Positions 53,711 through 61,561 of a stretch of 64,000 nt of DNA are shown here, piece after piece. The stretch lies in contig NZ_CP137642.1 of NCBI RefSeq assembly GCF_033472595.1, forward strand, positions 992,001-1,056,000, given 5' to 3'. Every line of letters starts with the position of its first letter. The first letter of the stretch is position 1. The position numbers and the translations under genes were made by a program. The DNA comes from Methanoculleus receptaculi. Its GTDB lineage: Archaea; Halobacteriota; Methanomicrobia; Methanomicrobiales; Methanoculleaceae. Under the pieces are notes generated by a model that was given only the letters and a program-made list of their open reading frames with translations, made no database searches and was not told the DNA's origin.

Positions 53711-54445
53711 CTACCTGACGCCAGACGTGGGTATTACTGAGATTTTTGCTCTATTATTTCCCATCTGAGACATCTCAAACTTATTCGATGCAACGATCTC
53801 GGGTATAGAGAGAGAGAACTTGAACGGAAAGACCTCGGGGATGGAAAATGCCTGATCGAGCGGGATGCATTGTTTTTGTGAGGCAAGCAGAGCCGCTTCG
53901 AGCAGCCAGATCTCTATCTGCTTGTTCTCAGTGGTCAGGTGCAAAGGAAGGTTATATTTTCCAGTCTCCTTATCCTTTACAATCACACCCCACTCGAATA
54001 TCGAAGATACGATCCGTTCGGTAGCCCTTTTAAGAGTTGTACGCTCGCCCCAGTCCTCCTTTATCCTCTTAACGATCTCCGCTTTTGTAAAACAGTCATA
54101 ATAGAGAAGAGAACGGTTGATTGCGGTTGCGGTATCCCTGAAAAAAGGGTATGCGAGAAGGGCCATCCCCCAGTGGAGCCAGATCCTGTCCTGCGTATTC
54201 GATACCTGGAAGAGATCCAATGCTCTGTCCCTGATCTCCACATGCTCTTCTGGAACACGTGACCATATTTTTGTCAGCACCACAACAGTCTTACTCCGTG
54301 CGGCGTATGTCGGGATCTCGGGTTCGAGAAAACCATGCAGGAACTGCCTAATCTCGGTGATCTCGCCGATCTCTCTCTCTGCACTGGCAGCGGCATCAAG
54401 CCACTCGAGACGGACCCTCCTATCAAACCCGATCATCCTCGACAT
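53711..54445 (-). CDS. brxA: BrxA-like protein of a BREX type 3-like system
   Basis: 244 residues, mostly helical. Features: RIWLHWGMALLAYPFFRDTA, then IVKRIKEDWGERTTLKRATE and IVSSIFEWGVIVKDKETG, consistent with the NusB-like DUF1819/BrxA fold, and its position at the end of the operon after pglZ is where type 3 BREX carries brxA. The last 15 or so residues (NNRAKISVIPTSGVR) run into the IS256 remnant and may be replaced sequence. Its ATG overlaps the pglZ stop by one base. Role in BREX: small DNA-binding partner of the defence complex. Confidence 0.65.
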   Translation of the reverse strand: MSRMIGFDRRVRLEWLDAAASAEREIGEITEIRQFLHGFLEPEIPTYAARSKTVVVLTKIWSRVPEEHVEIRDRALDLFQVSNTQDRIWLHWGMALLAYPFFRDTATAINRSLLYYDCFTKAEIVKRIKEDWGERTTLKRATERIVSSIFEWGVIVKDKETGKYNLPLHLTTENKQIEIWLLEAALLASQKQCIPLDQAFSIPEVFPFKFSLSIPEIVASNKFEMSQMGNNRAKISVIPTSGVR

Positions 54446-56376
54446 TATTGCACCCTCATAACTCTGATGAATGGGACAATCACTTCTTCGATCGATACCC
54501 CACCATGTGAGACAACTTCTTTACCGGGATCAGAGAACGCCTTCAGAGCGTCGGCGATCAGCACGGAGTGGCCGGTCCCGAGATAATCCCCTTCCCATGC
54601 AAACGAGTCTTCTGGGTACTTTGAATGTGCCTGCTCCATGAACACGGCACGGTCATAGAGCCTTGCCCGTGCACTGGTCTCTTCGACAAGCAACCCCTGG
54701 CTGAGGCGGCCTACACCTTCTGCGCTCACGTTGCCGTGGTCGGCGGTGATGTAGACAGCGTAACCTCGTTCGAGCAAACCTGCAAGCAGGTCCGGAAAGA
54801 CGCTCTTCTCTAACCAGAGTCTGATGTCGCTGTGCAGTTCAGGCGTCCCCATGGTTGTTCTGTGCATGAGGTTGTCGATGGTGTTTACAACAAGCCCGAG
54901 TATCGATGGCATGGCATCATGCAGTAGTTCATCGACCTCCGACTCATTGATGAGGTGATGCCCCTTCGAGAAACCGACGGAGAGTCTTTCAAACCCACTA
55001 CTACCTGACCAGAACCTCCGCCAGAGACGCTCCTCATCCGTCTCTCCGCCAAGGGTGTGCTCGATGAACGCCGGGGTCTCGCCGGCAAAGAGAGACCGCC
55101 TGGATATGGATGTGATGGTCGGCACCCATGCATACACAGAGTCTTCGCGGTAAGAGAACTCGTTGCCCAGCGCCTCTTTGATGATCAACCACTGATCGAT
55201 GGCCATACCGTCCATAACTATCAGCGCTATCCTTCCACCATTCCTGGCAAGTTCGTGGGCGATGAAATGAGGGATATGGTGGACCATCACGGGTGCGGGG
55301 AGGTACGGCTGGTTTGGAAGCGATTTGAAATGAGCAAGAAGCCAGTCCCTGAACGCAGACTCGATAGAGAGGTGCAGCCGGTCGAACTCTTCTGACTCCC
55401 CCCGGTGAAGCGAGGTATGGAGTTTTCCGCGGATCATTATAGCCCCGGCCCATAACCTGGCGATCTGCTTCCAGTCTGCGTATCGTGCGTTCTCCCCCGG
55501 GATGCTCTCTGATATCTTCGAGAGCAGGTTCCGGAGATGACGGCGCGCATCGGCCAGAGGGTCGCGTATAATGCCACAGGTTGCCCACTCCGGGAGTGTG
55601 GCCGTGTCGTCAACCTCGATGGGCTTTAATGAGCCTTCAAGGAAGAAGGTTTCAACGTATAGCCTGATCTCCTGGTGATCGAAATGTATCTCAGAGGTAT
55701 CACTGGCGTTGATATATCGAACCCACTGGCTCTGCAGGTAATTCATGAAACGGTCGCGGTTGAAGAGGGGACGGATCTCCTCCTTTCCGATACCGAGCCT
55801 CGTCCAGATTTCGAGACAGTGGTTCACAAGTTCTTCAGGAACCACTTTTCTCTCGTAATGAATCCTGCACAGGAGGGAGACAAGGTCGGTTGGATCCCTG
55901 ATCTCGTCCGGAGCGATCCGAAAGACCGTTTTGAGGATGTACTCCCGGGTCTTTGCGTCGCCCATCCTTTCGCCACGATAGTTTTTTGCGGATTCATAAA
56001 GCGCGTCGTAGTAAACCGGTTCAAGCAAGCGGACGACGGGGTAACTGAAGAGCGGGAATATGTCGTTGATTCTTACGGTCACACAGGAACCGTCCCTGAG
56101 CAGGTCGAAGGGAACCGATCCCCTCCGGTCGTGAGGGAACCTGACAATCAGTTTCACTGGATCGTCTCTCCAGCGTTCCAGGCGTTCGCGGTATTCTGAC
56201 TCATACACTATCCGAAACGAGAAAGGATCGTTATACGAGACGATATCATACCCCCGGTTCAGGATTGCCTGCTGGATCCCCTCCTCCAGGACAAGTGCGT
56301 CGGGGTCCAGAGCAATAATCAGAGGTCTGTCATCCTGCAGCAGGTTCTCCAGTATTTCTTCACGCCAGTCAGACAT
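54445..56376 (-). CDS. pglZ: PglZ-domain protein, BREX phosphatase-like component
   Basis: 643 residues. The PglZ (alkaline-phosphatase fold) domain covers about 380-620: metal-site region GRIALIVMDGMAIDQWLIIK near 385, SISRRSLFAGETPAFIEHTL, and VYITADHGNVSAEGVGRL near 545; the C-terminal GVSIEEVIVPFI is also typical. The N-terminal 370 residues match BREX PglZ architecture. PglZ is the one component shared by all BREX types and works with the methyltransferase. The start overlaps the helicase stop by eight bases, so the operon is tightly packed. Confidence 0.9.
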   Translation of the reverse strand: MSDWREEILENLLQDDRPLIIALDPDALVLEEGIQQAILNRGYDIVSYNDPFSFRIVYESEYRERLERWRDDPVKLIVRFPHDRRGSVPFDLLRDGSCVTVRINDIFPLFSYPVVRLLEPVYYDALYESAKNYRGERMGDAKTREYILKTVFRIAPDEIRDPTDLVSLLCRIHYERKVVPEELVNHCLEIWTRLGIGKEEIRPLFNRDRFMNYLQSQWVRYINASDTSEIHFDHQEIRLYVETFFLEGSLKPIEVDDTATLPEWATCGIIRDPLADARRHLRNLLSKISESIPGENARYADWKQIARLWAGAIMIRGKLHTSLHRGESEEFDRLHLSIESAFRDWLLAHFKSLPNQPYLPAPVMVHHIPHFIAHELARNGGRIALIVMDGMAIDQWLIIKEALGNEFSYREDSVYAWVPTITSISRRSLFAGETPAFIEHTLGGETDEERLWRRFWSGSSGFERLSVGFSKGHHLINESEVDELLHDAMPSILGLVVNTIDNLMHRTTMGTPELHSDIRLWLEKSVFPDLLAGLLERGYAVYITADHGNVSAEGVGRLSQGLLVEETSARARLYDRAVFMEQAHSKYPEDSFAWEGDYLGTGHSVLIADALKAFSDPGKEVVSHGGVSIEEVIVPFIRVMRVQ

Positions 56377-58978
56377 TGCCGCCTTCCACCCTCAGGATGA
56401 TCACGGGATAGATCTCAGGTATACCGGTTCTCTCGAGGATCTGTTCTCTCCCGGCATTCTCCGCGCCCTCTCTGCTGCGGTCCAGGGTCGAACGGTCAGT
56501 GCAGGTCACTCCCGTCTCTATAAACTCGCCACGGATGAGGGTATCCCAGATCTGGCGTGCACTTACACGGAGTGTACGGCCGTCATCGTTGATGAAGTAA
56601 GGGATGGCGTGCACCCGGACGCCAGAGGGGCCAGAGACCACCAGCCGCCAGAGCGACCATATGCCAGAGACCTCTTCAGGGAGACCGGGTATCTTTATAC
56701 GCTTCATGGGCATCTCTGGATGAACTATGGAAGACTGTGTGAGCAGTTCTGCAACCCGGGGGTCGGATACGGTGAGAAGTGTTCCCAAAGAGGGTTCTGA
56801 TGCACTTTTATCAAAGAATACATCGCTCTGTGTTGAGCCGTCCGGCCATACGAGGTCATAGCCGGAGATGGTCTTTCCAACCTTTCCTCCACGGGAGAGG
56901 ATATAGTTTGCAACCATCTGTTCCGTCAGGGCGGGGAGGGGGTTCCTGAGGTGCTCCTGTACCTCGATGGTGTCGAGCACCGGATCATCCTGGAAAAATG
57001 AGAGAGATTCGCGTTCCTGTTTTGCCCGCTCGGATAATGAGGCGATGAAGTCTTCGAGGTAGGTGTCTGCTTTCTCCGGGTTGATGATCGAGTGTATGAA
57101 GAGGTTCTCGAACGTCCGCTCGGCCTCGCTGGAGTCGAGGACGTCGCTGATTTTGTCGAAACCGAGGTCGCTCAGGATGACCAGCAGTTTTTCGAGCAAG
57201 ACCTCGTGGACACGCTCCTCGACGGTTCCGGAGAAGACCAGGTTGTAGACCTGAACGTCGTGGGTCTGGCCGATACGGTCAACCCGACCGATACGCTGTT
57301 CGAGCCGCATCGGGTTCCATGGCATGTCGTAATTGATGACAATGTGACAGAACTGAAGGTTGAGTCCTTCTCCCCCCGCTTCTGTAGATATCATCACCTG
57401 TGCATCCCTGGAGAAGGAGGTCTGGGCTTTCTGGCGTTCTTCCATGCTCATCGAGCCGTTGAGGAGGACCACACGGAACCCGCGTGCTTCGAGGTATTCG
57501 GCAAGCATCGTCTGTGTGGGGACAAATTCGGTGAAGATGAGGAATTTCAGGTTGGGGTTGTTCTCCCGGGCACGGAGGGTCAACATGAGGTTGACGACCT
57601 CTTCGGTCTTGGCGTCGGGTCTGGTTGCCTCACAGCGGCGAGCGAGATCGAGGAGACGGCGCACCTCTTCACGTTCATCGGGGTCTGCAGGCGGGGAACT
57701 GTTGACCATCTGTTCTACCCGCTCTTCGGTCTCAAGGTCCCACCAGTCTTCGTCGAGAGGTTCTTCAGGCCTGGGGGGCGGCTGGTCCTGGAGCACTGAT
57801 AGACGTTTTTCAAGTGTGTTTCGTATCGATCGGGTGCTGCTGGATACGAGGCGCTGCATCAGGACCATCAGGAAGCCGATGTAGTTTCTTTTCTCTTTGA
57901 GCGCCCGGTTGTATCCGGTTCTGACGTACTCGGTGACCTGTTCGTAGAGTTCGGCCTGGAGTCTGTGTTCTTCTTTCCACTCGACACGGATTATACGGGT
58001 GTTGCGTGGTCTGAAGAGGGGTTTTCCCTCCGCATCGATGGCGTTTCTCTTCTCGGTGCGGACGATGGACGAAGTTATGGCGTCGCGGTCGATCGGGCTA
58101 TCTTCACGGAACCTTGTTTTGTCAATGAGGCTCATCAACCGGAGGAATGCATCGGTCTTGCCCTGGTGTGGTGTGGCGGAGAGGAGAAGGAGATGATGGG
58201 TGTGGTCTGCGAGGGCGCGGCCGAGTTTGAAGCGTGCGACCTGACTGGTTGTGCCGGCGAGTTTGTGCGCTTCATCGATTATGATGAGGTCCCAGCCGGC
58301 GTTGACGAGGTCATGAAACCGCTGCTGGTTGTGGTCGTGGATCTCTTTTGGCGTCCATCCCCGGCGGCGTTTCATGGGTTTTATGGCATCGAGCGGGACA
58401 ACGATCTGGTCAAACAGCGTCCAGATCTTCCTGCCTCCGGGAACCTGGTTCCCGGTGGTTCCAGGGATTATGGGGACGAACTCTTCCTGGAAGTGTGTCC
58501 ACATCTCTGAGACCCATTGGTTTACGAGGCCGCGTGGGGCGACGACAAGTATCCTGGAGGCCTTTCTGCGAAGTTTGAGTTCTTTTACCACAAGGCCGGC
58601 TTCGATGGTCTTTCCGAGGCCGACTTCGTCGGCGAAAAGGCAGCGCACCGGGTCGCGTGCGCAGGCGCGGGAGAGGGCGTAGATCTGGTGAGGCAGGGGG
58701 ACGACCCGGGAGTTGAGGGGGGCGAGGAGCCTTTCACGGGAGTAGATCTCGATTATCTTTGCTGCGGCGGCGCGGTAGATGATCTCGTTTCTGTTCAGCG
58801 GTTTGGAACGGTTTAACGGGGTGAGTGCATCTTCATCGGCGAGAAGGATGCGGTTTCTGCCCGGCACCCAGACCCTGTAACTCTTCTTTCCCCAGAGGTG
58901 CTGGATGGTGATGATCTGCACAGGTTCTGCTAAATCCGGATGCCAGACCCAGTCGCCGGGTTGCTGCTCCAACTCCAT
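56369..58978 (-). CDS. brxHII: SNF2-like helicase of the BREX operon (BrxHII-like)
   Basis: 869 residues from ATG 58978 (MELEQQPGDWVWHPDLAEPV), two bases from the stop of pglX; an earlier ATG at 59008 is possible. SF2/SNF2 motifs: FADEVGLGKTIEAGLVVKEL (about residue 125), LIIIDEAHKLAGTTS (about 235), LLLSATPHQGKTDAF, then the C-terminal helicase part with FLIFTEFVPTQTMLAEYL, EGLNLQFCHIVINYDMPWNP and RIGRVDRIGQTHDVQVY. ATP-dependent translocase on DNA, the type 3 BREX helicase. Operon position between pglX and pglZ matches that type. Confidence 0.85.
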   Translation of the reverse strand: MELEQQPGDWVWHPDLAEPVQIITIQHLWGKKSYRVWVPGRNRILLADEDALTPLNRSKPLNRNEIIYRAAAAKIIEIYSRERLLAPLNSRVVPLPHQIYALSRACARDPVRCLFADEVGLGKTIEAGLVVKELKLRRKASRILVVAPRGLVNQWVSEMWTHFQEEFVPIIPGTTGNQVPGGRKIWTLFDQIVVPLDAIKPMKRRRGWTPKEIHDHNQQRFHDLVNAGWDLIIIDEAHKLAGTTSQVARFKLGRALADHTHHLLLLSATPHQGKTDAFLRLMSLIDKTRFREDSPIDRDAITSSIVRTEKRNAIDAEGKPLFRPRNTRIIRVEWKEEHRLQAELYEQVTEYVRTGYNRALKEKRNYIGFLMVLMQRLVSSSTRSIRNTLEKRLSVLQDQPPPRPEEPLDEDWWDLETEERVEQMVNSSPPADPDEREEVRRLLDLARRCEATRPDAKTEEVVNLMLTLRARENNPNLKFLIFTEFVPTQTMLAEYLEARGFRVVLLNGSMSMEERQKAQTSFSRDAQVMISTEAGGEGLNLQFCHIVINYDMPWNPMRLEQRIGRVDRIGQTHDVQVYNLVFSGTVEERVHEVLLEKLLVILSDLGFDKISDVLDSSEAERTFENLFIHSIINPEKADTYLEDFIASLSERAKQERESLSFFQDDPVLDTIEVQEHLRNPLPALTEQMVANYILSRGGKVGKTISGYDLVWPDGSTQSDVFFDKSASEPSLGTLLTVSDPRVAELLTQSSIVHPEMPMKRIKIPGLPEEVSGIWSLWRLVVSGPSGVRVHAIPYFINDDGRTLRVSARQIWDTLIRGEFIETGVTCTDRSTLDRSREGAENAGREQILERTGIPEIYPVIILRVEGGNV

Positions 58979-58979
58979 A

Positions 58980-61559
58980 TCAGTTGTTTTCGAGTCTTGT
59001 CTCTGCATTGTCGTAGTACATCAGGAGAACGTCGTCTTCCTGCAGGATTTCAGGCGGCAGTCGGTCGCCGATCTCAATGATCATGTCGTAGTCGCGTTCT
59101 GACCAGCATTTCTTGAAGCCGGCACGGACGGCCTCGGTGCGGAAGACTTTGAGCCTGCCTTTTGTGGTCTTGTAAGTCTCAAACTCTCTGAGCAGTGCTT
59201 TCTCCCGCAGTTTTTCAAGGTCGGCCTCCCTGTTGGGGTCGGGCACGTACCATCGCCCTTCTTCGTCTTTGAGGAAGTTCTGCTCGAGGAGGTCGGCAAG
59301 TTCCGGCATGGCCTCGTGGCGGTCGGTGTTGCGGGACTCGATCATAAACTTCGGTTGGATCTCCTGGTAGGTCTGCGGGTGATCGCTGAGCTGGATACGC
59401 AGCCACCGGATGGCACTCTTCTCATCGTGGACGAAGAGGGAGACCTGCTCGACCCGGCTCGCTGCGAGGCGTTTCTGTTCGTAGAGGGGGACCTGGTCGG
59501 GGAGGAAGTACATGCCGTCGCGTTCGGGGAAGCGCTGGTAGAGCCCGAGGTAGAAGTCCGCGGCGGAGATGGGGACGATGATCCCGCGCTGGACGTGGAA
59601 CGCAACCATGCGGTCGTAGAGGAGGTGTTTCTGCCGCTCAGGGACGTACTGGAGGATGCCGTCCTTCTCCGGGGCGATGGGCAGGTGTCTGAGGTGCTGG
59701 CGGACGAAGTCCCAGACGCCCTCCGCCGTTCCGGCGGTGAGTTTGAACCGTTCTTCCAGCCCGCCGTTGGGTTTGTAGGCGGAGATGATGAGGTCCTGCT
59801 TGACGGCGCTGGTGGTGGTGACCTGTTTGAAGGTGCCCTGCTTCTTGTCCAGGGTGCGGACGTCGGCGATGATAAACCCGGCGCGCGTCAATGCCTGCTG
59901 GATCGCCATCCAGACCCTGTTCTGGGAGTTGTGGAACTCCACGGTCATCCAGCGCCCCGGCTTTAAGATGCGGTAGTTCTCGGCGAAGCACCGCTCCATC
60001 AGCGCCTGGTACTCCGGAAGCCCCTTGCGCTGGACTCTGTTGACGACAGCCTCGGAGTGGTTGTTCGTGAAGACCCGGAGCCAGGCCTCCCAGAGGAAGT
60101 TCATTTCCGAATACATTATGTTCCCACCGAATGGTGGATCGGTAAAAATGTAATCAGTGCTACTGCTCTTAATCTGATGCAATTGCCCAGCAGACTGAGT
60201 GGAAATGGTATTCTGTGAACGACAAAGCGACATTGCTATTAACGCCGTTATTATATTTCTTAATTTCCTTTTGCAGACTTCGTAAACGTTTGGCTCCCAA
60301 TTAAACGAAGGGATATAAAAGTTAGGAATATTACCACTTCCCCCACCCTTCCGATACTCTGCCATCTTAGTCACACGTTGGTAGAGAGATGTAAAAGAGT
60401 ATAATAAACGAGAGGTTATTTTTCTGTCTTGAAACCTGAAACAGTTCCATAATACTGCTAGACAGGCAAGACTTCGCTTCGTATAAAAATGGTGAAAATG
60501 AGTAAAACCATGTGATACTTTAGGCTGTTCGGTATTGTACCCATCAGGCATCCGATCCGTCGGATACCAGTAGGGTATCTCCACCTCTTCGATCCTCTGG
60601 ATCAGGGCAAGGTCGTTCTCGTCCGGCACCTTCTCAAACCGTTTCTTCCCGACCGAGTAGTTGATCAAGACCGGCACCTGCTTTGCCCGCCGCACCGTCT
60701 CGCCGATGGCCTCGTCATGGACGTACTCCCATGCCCGCTCGAGCGAGCGCTTCGTCATCATCGCGCCGCAGTGCGGGCAGGGAAACTCGTCGCGGACCTT
60801 CCCCTCCTTCTGGTCCACCGCCGCCTCCCAGAAGACGATCTCCTCGGAGCACGATGGGCAGACAAAGACATCGCTCCAGACCGTGTAGTTGATCCTTCCC
60901 TTCACCGGGGTTCTGGTGCCGTCCAGGTCGGCTTTAAACTGGACCTTCCCATCCACGAGATGGTTCGTCTCGTACATCCAGCCGCACTCCTTCTCCACCT
61001 CGGCAAGGATCCGTTTCGCCTCCCGCTCGAACTCCACCGGGTCCACCGGGTTGTTGTAGTTGTAGGCGATGAAGGTTGCCGCCGGCGAGAGGTCGCAGAG
61101 GACCGCCCGGCGGGCACCCCACACCACGTCGGGCATCTCCCGCTCAACCTTCTCCCTGAACTCCGGGTCTGGATTGCCGCACATCTGTGCCGCCACCCCT
61201 GTCATCCCCGTCCCGCAGAAACCGTCAAAGACGATATCGCCGGGATCGGTGTAGTGAAGGATGTAGCGCATGATCGCCTTGTGCGGCACCTTCGTGTGGT
61301 AGGAATGAGCGTTGTAGATGGGATCGTTCTTCCCCTCCCTCACGTCAGCCGCAAACGGCTCCCGCTCATACCTCTCCTCCGGGTCATACGGCCGCCCGTA
61401 GCGCTCGATGAACTCCCCGATCCAGGGATTCGGGCACGCAGTGTAGTAGGGCGGGTCGGAAAGCGCAATGATATCTTCGTCCTTTCCAATTGGGAACCCC
61501 TCAACATCACGCAGAGAGTCAAGAATCTCCTTTGTCAACTCGTATTTTTTACCGTTCAT
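58980..61559 (-). CDS. pglX: adenine-specific DNA methyltransferase, PglXI-like (DUF1156 type)
   Basis: 859 residues. Motifs: an N-terminal catalytic IALSDPPYYTACPNPWIGEF near residue 33; SAM-binding IVFDGFCGTGMTGVAAQMCG near 113; two CxxC zinc pairs (CPSCSEE, CPHCG) near 240-272; and a second catalytic-type IFTDPPFGGNIMYSEMNFLW near 475. It marks host DNA so that BREX attacks unmarked phage DNA. Residues about 333-485 (60105-60560) are encoded by clearly AT-rich DNA inside an otherwise GC-rich gene, a sign of segmental exchange. ATG 61559 is two bases from the stop of the upstream gene. Confidence 0.88.
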   Translation of the reverse strand: MNGKKYELTKEILDSLRDVEGFPIGKDEDIIALSDPPYYTACPNPWIGEFIERYGRPYDPEERYEREPFAADVREGKNDPIYNAHSYHTKVPHKAIMRYILHYTDPGDIVFDGFCGTGMTGVAAQMCGNPDPEFREKVEREMPDVVWGARRAVLCDLSPAATFIAYNYNNPVDPVEFEREAKRILAEVEKECGWMYETNHLVDGKVQFKADLDGTRTPVKGRINYTVWSDVFVCPSCSEEIVFWEAAVDQKEGKVRDEFPCPHCGAMMTKRSLERAWEYVHDEAIGETVRRAKQVPVLINYSVGKKRFEKVPDENDLALIQRIEEVEIPYWYPTDRMPDGYNTEQPKVSHGFTHFHHFYTKRSLACLAVLWNCFRFQDRKITSRLLYSFTSLYQRVTKMAEYRKGGGSGNIPNFYIPSFNWEPNVYEVCKRKLRNIITALIAMSLCRSQNTISTQSAGQLHQIKSSSTDYIFTDPPFGGNIMYSEMNFLWEAWLRVFTNNHSEAVVNRVQRKGLPEYQALMERCFAENYRILKPGRWMTVEFHNSQNRVWMAIQQALTRAGFIIADVRTLDKKQGTFKQVTTTSAVKQDLIISAYKPNGGLEERFKLTAGTAEGVWDFVRQHLRHLPIAPEKDGILQYVPERQKHLLYDRMVAFHVQRGIIVPISAADFYLGLYQRFPERDGMYFLPDQVPLYEQKRLAASRVEQVSLFVHDEKSAIRWLRIQLSDHPQTYQEIQPKFMIESRNTDRHEAMPELADLLEQNFLKDEEGRWYVPDPNREADLEKLREKALLREFETYKTTKGRLKVFRTEAVRAGFKKCWSERDYDMIIEIGDRLPPEILQEDDVLLMYYDNAETRLENN

Positions 61560-61561
61560 CC

